Shown here: in pieces, positions 17,760-26,564 of the stretch
Layout of the letters: every line of letters starts with the position of its first letter
How positions within the stretch are numbered: position 1 is the stretch's first letter
Notes under the pieces: generated by a model
Seen by the model: the letters and a program-made list of their open reading frames with translations, nothing else
Databases searched by the model: none
Told to the model about the DNA's origin: nothing
From: Candidatus Saccharimonadota bacterium
Lineage (GTDB): Bacteria > Patescibacteriota > Saccharimonadia > Saccharimonadales > UBA4665
Assembly (NCBI GenBank): GCA_027365445.1
Contig: DAHXNJ010000014.1
Location: 1-37,871 of the forward strand
DNA: 37,871 nucleotides
Direction: 5' to 3'
Translations under genes and position numbers: made by a program

Positions 17760-17876
17760 GTTCACACGATAGATAATTACGCAACGGGCGTTTTTATTTC
17801 CGCCATTTAGTGCGGCTTGGTATCGGAAAATAGCCTTGTTGCTGTCTACCGTGTGAACAACCAAGTCGCACTTTTT
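17760..17876 (+). ncRNA. Predicted pseudoknotted/terminator-containing leader RNA of the serine recombinase
   Basis: GTTCACACG.. (17760) pairs with ..CGTGTGAAC (ends 17858); GTGCGGCTTGGT (17810-17821) pairs with ACCAAGTCGCAC (17860-17871), followed by TTTTT; helices interleave. Confidence 0.6.
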
Positions 17877-17889
17877 GATAGGAGATAAA

Positions 17890-19614
17890 ATGCAGAAATT
17901 AAGATATATAGCATACGCACGAAAGTCTACTGAAGAAGATGAAAGACAGGCTCTTTCAATATCCTCCCAGAAAGACAATATCTATAAACGCTTTGGCCAA
18001 GAGCTTAATATAATTGACTGTTTTGAAGAGAGTATGAGTGCCTCAGAGCCGTACAAACGCCCTGTTCTTCAGAAGATACTCGATATGATTGATAAAAGCG
18101 AGGCAGACGGAATTGTAGCGTGGCATGCAGACAGACTATCGCGTAACGAAATTGATGCATCTGCTATTTCTTACAGGATACGCAAAGGTGTCATTAAAGA
18201 TCTCAAGTTGGTCAGTGGCATTACTTTTGAAAATACTCCTGACGGAATAATGATGTTGCAGTTTAGTATGTCGCAATCTCAATACTTCTCGGCAAAACTT
18301 AGTAAGGACATACGACGAGGTAATGAAAAGAAACGTGAGCTCGGACAACTTACCGGAAAAGCACAAGAGGGTTATCTTAATCAACGTATTCATGGTCAAG
18401 CGGTTGTAGTTAAAGACCCAGTAAGATTTCCGCTTATACGAAGAGCTTTTGATCTGTACCTTACTGGCGAATACAGTGTGAACAGTATCATGACAATTAT
18501 GAACGAAGATTGGGGCTACCGAACTGTTAAGCGAAATAAGACTGGCGATATGCCTATTTCACGCACAAGCCTATATAACATCTTTCGCAATGTTAGAAAT
18601 GCCGGTCTTGTGCCAGACCCCTACGACCCTGAGAAGCTATATAAAGCTGATTTTCCTGCCATGATAACTATGGAAGAGTACGACAAGGTACAAGTTTTGC
18701 TAGGCAGAAAAGGCTTACCACGTCTTGCTAGTCGTAAACAGTTTGCGCTACGGGGTTTTATTCGCTGCGGTGATTGCGGCTGCCTAATAACGGCGGAGGA
18801 TAAAAAGAAACAGCTTATAAGTGGCAAGATCAACCTGCACACCTATTATCACTGTACTGGCAAGCGTAAAGGCTGTACTCAAAAGAGCGTTTATATTAAA
18901 GAGGACGAACTCTATAAAGATGTTCTTAATCTTCTTGATAGCTATGAGCTAGTCCCAAAGCTCTACGATTGGGCAATGGACGCTTTTAGGGAAATGGCGG
19001 AGCAAGAAGCAAAAGAACGTAACAATGTTCAGACAATGCAAAATAATACTATTGCTGGCGTACAAGCCCAGCTAGACAAGCTACTTGATATGGTCACTCG
19101 GGGACTTATTACAGATGATGATTACAGGAGTAAAAATATAGCTCTTAAGGCAGAACTGAAGAGGCTACAAGAAGAACAAGCTGAAACTGCATATAGAGCA
19201 CGGAACTGGTACGAAGTCGCTACAGATACCTTTGAGAAGCTTACTTATGCCAGTGAAAAGTTCGTTAGTGGCGATCTAAGCAATAAAAAGGACATACTGC
19301 TTGCGATTGGTCAGAACCCAATACTTATGGACAGAAAACTAGAGATTACCCCTAATGAATGGCTTATACCAGTGAGAAGCACCGCAAAACGCCTGAGAGA
19401 TGAATTAGAAAAGGTTAGAACATTGCCTGAACAGATGAAAAAAGCCTCCGAAGAGGCAATTTGTCAAGAATGGTGCAGGGAGAGGGATTCGAACCCCCGA
19501 AGGCGAAAGCCAGATGATTTACAGTCACCCGTGTTTGACCGCTTCACTATCCCTGCATTTATTATTCACATCCTATATTACTCTATAAACTTACATAATT
19601 CCAAGAAGTTATGA
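17890..19614 (+). CDS. Large serine recombinase (resolvase domain, recombinase domain, zinc ribbon, coiled coil); 3' end reads antisense through tRNA-Tyr
   Basis: YIAYARKSTEEDERQALSISSQ; GIVAWHADRLSRNEIDA; FIRCGDCGCLITAE...YYHCTGKRKGC; SD aggag before ATG at 17890. Confidence 0.92.
   Translation: MQKLRYIAYARKSTEEDERQALSISSQKDNIYKRFGQELNIIDCFEESMSASEPYKRPVLQKILDMIDKSEADGIVAWHADRLSRNEIDASAISYRIRKGVIKDLKLVSGITFENTPDGIMMLQFSMSQSQYFSAKLSKDIRRGNEKKRELGQLTGKAQEGYLNQRIHGQAVVVKDPVRFPLIRRAFDLYLTGEYSVNSIMTIMNEDWGYRTVKRNKTGDMPISRTSLYNIFRNVRNAGLVPDPYDPEKLYKADFPAMITMEEYDKVQVLLGRKGLPRLASRKQFALRGFIRCGDCGCLITAEDKKKQLISGKINLHTYYHCTGKRKGCTQKSVYIKEDELYKDVLNLLDSYELVPKLYDWAMDAFREMAEQEAKERNNVQTMQNNTIAGVQAQLDKLLDMVTRGLITDDDYRSKNIALKAELKRLQEEQAETAYRARNWYEVATDTFEKLTYASEKFVSGDLSNKKDILLAIGQNPILMDRKLEITPNEWLIPVRSTAKRLRDELEKVRTLPEQMKKASEEAICQEWCRERDSNPRRRKPDDLQSPVFDRFTIPAFIIHILYYSINLHNSKKL
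19438..19457 (-). terminator. Rho-independent terminator downstream of tRNA-Tyr
   Basis: Minus strand GCCTC-TTCG-GAGGC-TTTTTT. Confidence 0.8.
19471..19556 (-). tRNA. tRNA-Tyr (anticodon GTA)
   Basis: Minus strand GCAGGGATAGTGAAGCGGTCAAACACGGGTGACTGTAAATCATCTGGCTTTCGCCTTCGGGGGTTCGAATCCCTCTCCCTGCACCA; long variable arm, encoded CCA. Confidence 0.93.
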
Positions 19615-19643
19615 ATTTATATATAACAAGAACGCTTTTAATC

Positions 19644-19719
19644 TGGAGCCACGAATGGGATTCGAACCCATGACCTCATCCTTACCATGGATGCGCTCTA
19701 CCAACTGAGCTATCGCGGC
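19644..19719 (-). tRNA. tRNA-Thr (anticodon GGT)
   Basis: Minus strand GCCGCGATAGCTCAGTTGGTAGAGCGCATCCATGGTAAGGATGAGGTCATGGGTTCGAATCCCATTCGTGGCTCCA. Confidence 0.93.
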
Positions 19720-19783
19720 TTATTATTCCGATTAAATATAGCAAATTCAGTCTGTATTTGCTACACTTTTAAACTGAAGCATT

Positions 19784-19859
19784 GCCGACATAGCTCAGCT
19801 GGTAGAGCAGCTGTTTTGTAAACAGCAGGTCGTGGGTTCGAGCCCCTCTGTCGGCTCCA
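19784..19859 (+). tRNA. tRNA-Thr (anticodon TGT)
   Basis: GCCGACATAGCTCAGCTGGTAGAGCAGCTGTTTTGTAAACAGCAGGTCGTGGGTTCGAGCCCCTCTGTCGGCTCCA. Confidence 0.93.
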
Positions 19860-19907
19860 TATGTTAAATAGCTTATTCAACGATTTACTTAGGATATAGT
19901 CTCGAAA

Positions 19908-20273
19908 ATGAAAACAACTGAACATTTTTTCTTAACACAAGAGAGACCTTATGATGAGTGGCAATTCTGTTTTGTTGTCCCTGAATCAAGAGCTAGAAGA
20001 GCAATTGAATTACCTGAATTCTCAAACGACATCGTAATTCACGGAGATCATTTTATTCATGACCGAACTTTATTATATCCAAATAATATTGAACGCTATA
20101 AAACAGCGTCTATTATAGGTATAGCAGCACTAGGCGAACAAACAAGCCTAACCAGTATACGTATAAATCTACCGGGTATTTTTAAGAGGACTATGGCAAA
20201 TTTAATTAAGAAAGAACCAAATGCAATGATATACATAGAAAATATACCAAATTCAGAACAAAACATATCCTAA
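19908..20273 (+). CDS. Hypothetical protein (121 aa)
   Basis: Intact ORF between tRNA-Thr and rpmG. Confidence 0.6.
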   Translation: MKTTEHFFLTQERPYDEWQFCFVVPESRARRAIELPEFSNDIVIHGDHFIHDRTLLYPNNIERYKTASIIGIAALGEQTSLTSIRINLPGIFKRTMANLIKKEPNAMIYIENIPNSEQNIS

Positions 20274-20314
20274 GGCATTTACTTATTACCTGATATAGGT
20301 TAAAATTTTTATCT

Positions 20315-20515
20315 ATGGCAAAAAAAGGCGACAAGCGAAAAATTATTGGTTTGATTAGTGAAGAAAGTGGAGAACGCATCTATTACACTACTAAAAATAC
20401 GATGAATACTCCAGAAAAGTTGTCATTAAAAAAGTATAGTCCGAAGCTTAGGCGAACTGTAGTTTTTACTGAAACAAAGAAAAACCTTGGCCGCAACGAA
20501 GCACCAAAAAGATAA
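20315..20515 (+). CDS. rpmG: 50S ribosomal protein L33 (cysteine-free form)
   Basis: [55 protein letters not shown]. Confidence 0.88.
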   Translation: MAKKGDKRKIIGLISEESGERIYYTTKNTMNTPEKLSLKKYSPKLRRTVVFTETKKNLGRNEAPKR

Positions 20516-20520
20516 GCTTG

Positions 20521-22452
20521 CTAAAGATCATAATAATCTAGCAATGTATTTACTACTTCTGCATGACTCCAAACTAAAGGCGCTACTCCTAAAGAGTTAC
20601 CTGTTTCAGGATCAAACTGCTCACTAAGAACACCGCTAGGTGATTGTCTAGCTAAAGACCAGTCAATAAATGTTTTTGCTTTTGTTTTGTCTTTTAAGCC
20701 TATTAAATATTGAGCGTACCACAATGAACAAACTATCCAAGGATTACCAGGATATTTTGTCTTGTTTCTAAAGTAGTTATCATTCTCATATCTTATTACA
20801 CCTCCAATTGGTACTACATTAGCTAATCGTTTATCTATAGCAGCAGCAGTAGAGGACATTCTTTCGTCAGTCAATGGCAATCCGCTATACATATATACTC
20901 CATATAAAGAAGAAATATCTAGTACATCATCATTTTCGGCAACTCCCTCACTATTCAGCAAATAACCTTTTCTAAAGTAGCCTTCTTTAGCATATAGTTT
21001 ATCTAGATTATTACGTATGTTATCGGCTGCTTGCTGCCATAAACTAACATCATCGGGGTGTTCAGTTAATTTTGCAAAATTCACTGCTGTCTCTAAAGCA
21101 GCAATAACCGTACAGGCAGTATACGTACTGGTTAAAAACTTCTCTTCCCATAAGTCATAGCTAGCATGAGGTAGTCCGGTCTGTTTATCTACATAATGGC
21201 ATAGAAAATGTGAGCAAGGTGCAATATAGCTATCGTAGAAGCTAATAATGAAATTCTTGTCTAGACTAGCCCGATAATATTCACCAAGCATAAAGACTAC
21301 ACTTGCTGTCTCGTCTTCTTGAATAGCCAACTCTTTAGAACGATTATGCACCAAAGGATGCCAGGTACTGCCTATGGCACGATCGGGCTGATACTTATGC
21401 ATCATATAACCATCCCGATGCATCGTATCCCTTGCAAAAGCAAAGAAGTTTCTAGCTTCATTGTACATACCAAGACGAATCATTGGCCAAACGGCATACG
21501 CACCATCTCTAGGCCAACAATAACAATAATAGTCACGGCCATAGTTAAATATAGATGAGTCTCCGCTGGCTAAAATAGAACCCCGACTGTCACAGTGAGC
21601 CTTTATAACTAACAAGCTTTTTGTAATAGCAACCTTATGTTCTTCACTAACTGAGACTAAGCGGTTTTTGGCACTTGCAATCCACTCATTCCAATATTTT
21701 CGTACTGCTTCCATCCTTTCGGTAATATCATAATGCTTAAGATAAGTATGAGCTACCTGAGCATCGGTCTGGCTATCGGCAGCAACCACCCAATAGTCTA
21801 TTTCGTAACTATACTTACTACTCAATGTTCGACTAAATCGTATTACGCTATCTACACCACCATGTTCTACTGGGTTAAACGATAGCTCTCCGTCCTCTGC
21901 GTCTTTAAAGGTTCCATCCTTACCTTCAACGCCATAACTTCCAACAGCATATTGATCGAAATCTCCACCATCCACAAATTTACCTGCTATCAACAAACAG
22001 CATCGACCCTTATAATCAAGCATATAGTGATCGTCTGGTACGTATAAAGCAGTATCGGCACGTCCTGAACGAGATATTTCAAACACCTGATGCATAAATA
22101 GACGGACATCACGTTCTTTTGAGCTATCGTTAACAACCTTAACTCTTCTAATTAAAGCGTTATATTCAGTATCGATAAAATCTTTAATCTCTAATCTTAT
22201 TTCTAGTTGAGGAGAATACATGCTAATCGTACTAATTAAAGCTTCACTTTCGAAATCTATATTAATATGCCAACTCGATTCATTAACCCATGAAAACTGA
22301 TTATCCACCCATACACCAATTTTATGCTGTGAACTTCTAGCATTAGTTAAATTATCTAACCCGACATAAGGATAGTAAAAATCATGAACTAAACCGGATT
22401 CATCCAGTCCAACAAACAACTGTCCATTACTTAATACTACTGGTCTCCCCAT
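20521..22452 (-). CDS. Glycoside hydrolase family 15 (glucoamylase-like)
   Basis: GLVHDFYYPYVG N-terminal domain; YYCYCWPRDGAYAVWPMIRLG; LYGVYMYSGLP; ETGNSLGVAPLVWSHAEVV. Confidence 0.9.
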   Translation of the reverse strand: MGRPVVLSNGQLFVGLDESGLVHDFYYPYVGLDNLTNARSSQHKIGVWVDNQFSWVNESSWHINIDFESEALISTISMYSPQLEIRLEIKDFIDTEYNALIRRVKVVNDSSKERDVRLFMHQVFEISRSGRADTALYVPDDHYMLDYKGRCCLLIAGKFVDGGDFDQYAVGSYGVEGKDGTFKDAEDGELSFNPVEHGGVDSVIRFSRTLSSKYSYEIDYWVVAADSQTDAQVAHTYLKHYDITERMEAVRKYWNEWIASAKNRLVSVSEEHKVAITKSLLVIKAHCDSRGSILASGDSSIFNYGRDYYCYCWPRDGAYAVWPMIRLGMYNEARNFFAFARDTMHRDGYMMHKYQPDRAIGSTWHPLVHNRSKELAIQEDETASVVFMLGEYYRASLDKNFIISFYDSYIAPCSHFLCHYVDKQTGLPHASYDLWEEKFLTSTYTACTVIAALETAVNFAKLTEHPDDVSLWQQAADNIRNNLDKLYAKEGYFRKGYLLNSEGVAENDDVLDISSLYGVYMYSGLPLTDERMSSTAAAIDKRLANVVPIGGVIRYENDNYFRNKTKYPGNPWIVCSLWYAQYLIGLKDKTKAKTFIDWSLARQSPSGVLSEQFDPETGNSLGVAPLVWSHAEVVNTLLDYYDL

Positions 22453-22477
22453 AGTTTAACTACCCCCACCTTTTATT

Positions 22478-23683
22478 TTACAAATTAACGCCTTTTTCCA
22501 TCATCCTAGATCGTAAATCATGAAATACATTCATAAAGTTAATATACGCATCATACGGTGTTTCATAAGGACTAAAATATGCATGTATGTCTCCGTCATT
22601 AAACCACTTAACACACATATAATAAAAATGATCTGATGTTTGTAATTTTCGCCAGTCTTCAATTAAAGACCAATCATTTAAAGCCAATATAGGGTCTTCT
22701 AGCCTATATAAAGCCTCAATCGCTTGTCTTTGCATTGCATTACCCAACCAAGCACTTAAATCGCGCTCTGTATCGGCCCAGGTAATGGTATTGGGCACGT
22801 CTACACTGCCAACAGCATCTATCTGTTCACTTGCTTCACTTAAAGTAAGGAAATTATGGCCTTGATTTTTAAGCCATTCTTTAGGAAGGGTTTTTAAGAA
22901 CTCAAATATACCCGATTCACTCCATTGGTGTTCACCAAAAGTCTCATAATCCATAAATAAGTTAAAATTAGTAGCATCAGGATCTTCACTTAGCCAATGG
23001 GAGAACTTATCAGCCGTAAGAGGCCACTCTGACCAGTTACGATCTCCGAATCTAAAGGCTATATCGTCACTTAGTCGATAATTCTTAAGTAATAATTTTA
23101 TATTAGGTGCAGAAATGGGATTATAGACATAATTTGGACTTCTCCAACCTAAAACTGGGTCCCACCCCTCTGCTATAACTGCCTTATAGCCAGCATCTTG
23201 AGCCCACACCGCTACCTCATTGTTATAAGCAAGCTCGGTATTTCTAAATACTCTAGGTTCATAATTAAATAATCGCTTTACGATATCACGATGCATCTGA
23301 ACCTGAATATTAAACTCAGACTTAGAATAGAAGAAAGCCAAACTATGATGATATGTTTCAGCTACTAATTCAACGCTTCCAGTAGCAATAAGTTCCTGGA
23401 AAGACGCTAAAGCATCAGGCGCCCATGCCTCAAGTTGTTCTAAAAGCACACCCGACATAGATAAACTGAGTTTAAATTCTGGATGTTTCTTTATCATCTT
23501 TAAGAGACGATCGTTAGTCGGTATATAGCTTTTTTCAGCAACTTTCTTTAAGATCTTTTGATTATTCTCATTTGAATCCCAGCCAGCATCAAAATAATTG
23601 TGTCGATTACCCGTATCAAAAATTGTATAATGACCAATTCTAAAGGGTTGATGAACATGCATATAAAGGACAATCGACTTCAT
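22478..23683 (-). CDS. Glycoside hydrolase family 57 (alpha-amylase-like)
   Basis: YMHVHQPFR; FRNTELAYNNEVAVWAQDAGYKAVIAEGWD; MDYETFGEHQW. Confidence 0.9.
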   Translation of the reverse strand: MKSIVLYMHVHQPFRIGHYTIFDTGNRHNYFDAGWDSNENNQKILKKVAEKSYIPTNDRLLKMIKKHPEFKLSLSMSGVLLEQLEAWAPDALASFQELIATGSVELVAETYHHSLAFFYSKSEFNIQVQMHRDIVKRLFNYEPRVFRNTELAYNNEVAVWAQDAGYKAVIAEGWDPVLGWRSPNYVYNPISAPNIKLLLKNYRLSDDIAFRFGDRNWSEWPLTADKFSHWLSEDPDATNFNLFMDYETFGEHQWSESGIFEFLKTLPKEWLKNQGHNFLTLSEASEQIDAVGSVDVPNTITWADTERDLSAWLGNAMQRQAIEALYRLEDPILALNDWSLIEDWRKLQTSDHFYYMCVKWFNDGDIHAYFSPYETPYDAYINFMNVFHDLRSRMMEKGVNL

Positions 23684-24885
23684 GATGCGACCCTTTCTAA
23701 ATGCCTTACATATAGCTTCTTTATTTTATCTGCTGATAAATCCCAATTAATGCCAACTAATTCATTTTCTAATTGCTGCTTTAAGACCTCGCTTAGTGGA
23801 TTATTTCTCAAATAACCAACGATTTTATTAGACATTTCATTGATGTCCCAAAAATCTACTTTTAAACAGTTATTTAAAACTTCGCTAACGCCAGTTTGTT
23901 TACTAATCAGTGAGGGAATATTATAAAATCCTGCTTCTAATGGCGTCAAACCAAAGGGTTCAGAAATTGAGGGCATTACAAATAGATCAGAAATCGCAAA
24001 TGCATCTCGCCAATTTTTACCTCTTTGAAAACCAGTAAAAATTACGTTTTGTCCAATACCTAATTCAGCAGATAAGCCAATTAGCTCCTGATACTGCTCA
24101 CCACTGCCAACTATTAGAAAAATTGTTTTTGGCATTCTTGCGACTACTTCTTTAGCTGCCTGCAATAAATTAGTCAATCCTTTCTGAACAGTTAAACGGC
24201 CAACATTAGACACTACTTTATAGCCATTACTTTTTAATTGGCTGAGATATTTATAAGTATTATCGTCATCTAGTGCTTCTAGCTGCGCTGGGTCAATACT
24301 ATTATGTACAACCTCTATTTTATCAGCTGGTATGCCGTATTCGCGTATAATAGCTTTTTTTGTAAGTTCACTAACGGCAATTACACTATCAGCCACTAAC
24401 ATAGATGTTTCTTCAATCTCGTGAACTAAAGGATTTCCTCTTTTTCCTCCAGCTCTATCGGATTCTATAGAGTGCACATGTAATACGATAGGGCAATTAC
24501 GACTAGCCCTGATTCTTAATGCTGCCCTAAAGGTAAGCCAATCATGTGCATGAACTATATCGAATTCCATCGATTTTGACATATCTGAAACTGCTTGCTC
24601 ATACATTCGTGCTTGCGTATAGATATCTTTGCTTTCTTCGTGTCCGTCTTGATAGATATATTTATAGCTATCATAGGCTATGCCAGATTGTATAATCTCA
24701 AGAACTCCATTTGGTCGGGCGGCAGTTACTTTCATAAAGCCTATGTTATGTTCCGCTTTGTAAGGTAGGATAAATTCAAGATCAACTTCATTTTTAGACA
24801 AAGCTTCACACAACTGATAACAAGCAACACCTAGTCCTCCACTATTATGCGGTGGCAATTCCCAGCCAAGCATTAACACTTTCAT
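23680..24885 (-). CDS. Glycosyltransferase family 4 (glycogen/starch-synthase-like)
   Basis: MLGWELPPHNSGGLGVACYQL; DIVHAHDWLT; NVGRLTVQKGL; PSISEPFGLTPLEA. Confidence 0.9.
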   Translation of the reverse strand: MKVLMLGWELPPHNSGGLGVACYQLCEALSKNEVDLEFILPYKAEHNIGFMKVTAARPNGVLEIIQSGIAYDSYKYIYQDGHEESKDIYTQARMYEQAVSDMSKSMEFDIVHAHDWLTFRAALRIRASRNCPIVLHVHSIESDRAGGKRGNPLVHEIEETSMLVADSVIAVSELTKKAIIREYGIPADKIEVVHNSIDPAQLEALDDDNTYKYLSQLKSNGYKVVSNVGRLTVQKGLTNLLQAAKEVVARMPKTIFLIVGSGEQYQELIGLSAELGIGQNVIFTGFQRGKNWRDAFAISDLFVMPSISEPFGLTPLEAGFYNIPSLISKQTGVSEVLNNCLKVDFWDINEMSNKIVGYLRNNPLSEVLKQQLENELVGINWDLSADKIKKLYVRHLERVAS

Positions 24886-25119
24886 ATCTATATTTATTTC
24901 TTTATTACTCTTTATTACTTTAAGTCTGATCTATATTCTAATAAAAAATAACTATAAGCACAACCCTTTTAGATAAAAACAATAAGAAATCATACACACT
25001 CACTCTTAAAAACTGGTTATAAATACCCAAGCTTCCATTTATTGTACATTAGCAATATTAATTTTTTAAGTGTTAGACAATACTAATATGACAATAATAA
25101 TCTCATAATACTCATTGGA

Positions 25120-25563
25120 TTAACTTACGATTATTAACATAACTGCTGCGTAAGCTAATTCAATGAGACCACCCCATACTCTTTCATATTTTTGAATCGA
25201 TGAATGAAATTCTGTTAGACGATTATTTTTTGTAGGTAGCTGATCTTTATTAAACTTTTCCTTTAGTATAAATCTATATACCCAAACTAAATCAGGGGAG
25301 TAGGCGACAAAGCCAACCAATAACCATAGAAAATGATGAGCAGATATAAGCCATATACTTATGACAATAGCTACCGTAACATCAATAAATGTTACCTGTT
25401 TCCATAGTTTCCAGTGCTGTTGAGTAGTCTCCAATTCCTGAAAACCGAAATGAGGTAGTGAATCTATCACAAAATGACTAGCAAAAGCTAAAGGTATAGC
25501 TATCGGCAGAGGTAGTAACTTTGCTATCACTGCACCAGTACAGAGATGGTTTGTTAATGTCAT
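25120..25563 (-). CDS. Integral membrane protein, hypothetical
   Basis: Multiple hydrophobic helices; LAFASHFVIDSLPHF. Confidence 0.65.
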   Translation of the reverse strand: MTLTNHLCTGAVIAKLLPLPIAIPLAFASHFVIDSLPHFGFQELETTQQHWKLWKQVTFIDVTVAIVISIWLISAHHFLWLLVGFVAYSPDLVWVYRFILKEKFNKDQLPTKNNRLTEFHSSIQKYERVWGGLIELAYAAVMLIIVS

Positions 25564-25666
25564 TAATAATTCATTATCATGATTATGGTGGTATTTTTCA
25601 AGGATATAATCTAAAAAAGTAATGTTTATAAAAAATAAACTGATCTATCGCGCAAAATAATTTGAA

Positions 25667-25742
25667 TGGCAGGGGAGACAGGGCTTGAACCTGCGACACC
25701 CGGTTTTGGAGACCGGTACTCTACCAACTGAGCTACTCCCCT
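25667..25742 (-). tRNA. tRNA-Trp (anticodon CCA)
   Basis: Minus strand AGGGGAGTAGCTCAGTTGGTAGAGTACCGGTCTCCAAAACCGGGTGTCGCAGGTTCAAGCCCTGTCTCCCCTGCCA. Confidence 0.93.
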
Positions 25743-25858
25743 AGAAACCTAGTATTTATTTTCCAATAGCGTACATTATACATAAAATGATGTTTTATCA
25801 GTAGTTTGTCCGTAAATTTCTTTTCAAACAGTCCATAATCTGCTATACATAAGTAACG

Positions 25859-26524
25859 ATGAGTAAAATTTCGCCGACCACTCCTCTATTGATTTTATTA
25901 TACGGATTTCCTGGGTCGGGTAAGAGTTATGTTGCCCGCCAGTTATCTGATCATATTCAAGCCGCCCATGTTCAAGGTGACAGGATAAGATACGAGCTAT
26001 TTGAAAAGCCACGTTACGATAAACAAGAAAACGCCGTAGTAACTCAACTAATGGATTATATGACCCAGGAATTTCTAGGTGCTGGTATAAGTGTTATCTA
26101 TGACACCAATGCTTTACGAGCGGCCCAACGTCATGAACTTAGGAATTTTGCCAGAAAAACACATGCGCAACCATTAGTCGTATGGCTTCAAATCGATAGC
26201 GACACTTCTTTTAATCGTACGCAAATGAGAGATCGTCGTAAAACTGACGATAAATATGCACCCGTATTGGACCGAAGTACTTTTGATTCTGTTTGCTCTC
26301 ATATGCAAAACCCAACTGTAGCCGAAGACTATGTAGTTATAAGTGGCAAGCACGTATTTAACACTCAACTTAGTGCAATAATGAAAAAGCTACAAGACAT
26401 GAACGTAATACATATTGACGATGTTAACTCCGGAGTAGCTAAGCCTGAGTTAGTCAATAGAATCCCAAACCCTAATTTAGGACGAGTAGACATGGATCGG
26501 AGACGCAACATACTAATTAGATGA
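25859..26524 (+). CDS. P-loop kinase-like NTPase (AAA_33/zeta-like)
   Basis: LLYGFPGSGKSYVARQL...GDRIRYELF...VIYDTNALRAAQRHELRNFA. Confidence 0.8.
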   Translation: MSKISPTTPLLILLYGFPGSGKSYVARQLSDHIQAAHVQGDRIRYELFEKPRYDKQENAVVTQLMDYMTQEFLGAGISVIYDTNALRAAQRHELRNFARKTHAQPLVVWLQIDSDTSFNRTQMRDRRKTDDKYAPVLDRSTFDSVCSHMQNPTVAEDYVVISGKHVFNTQLSAIMKKLQDMNVIHIDDVNSGVAKPELVNRIPNPNLGRVDMDRRRNILIR

Positions 26525-26564
26525 TCCACGTTCATTATTAAATAATAAGTACCAAAAAAATAAA

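Noticed and set aside
14600-19490. Direct-repeat att pair for the element
   Set aside because: I looked for a copy of the tRNA-Tyr 3' end near the left side and found no convincing one, so boundaries are left open
19471-19556. tRNA-Tyr as a truncated attachment remnant
   Set aside because: All stems, GTA anticodon, long variable arm and CCA are present, so it looks intact
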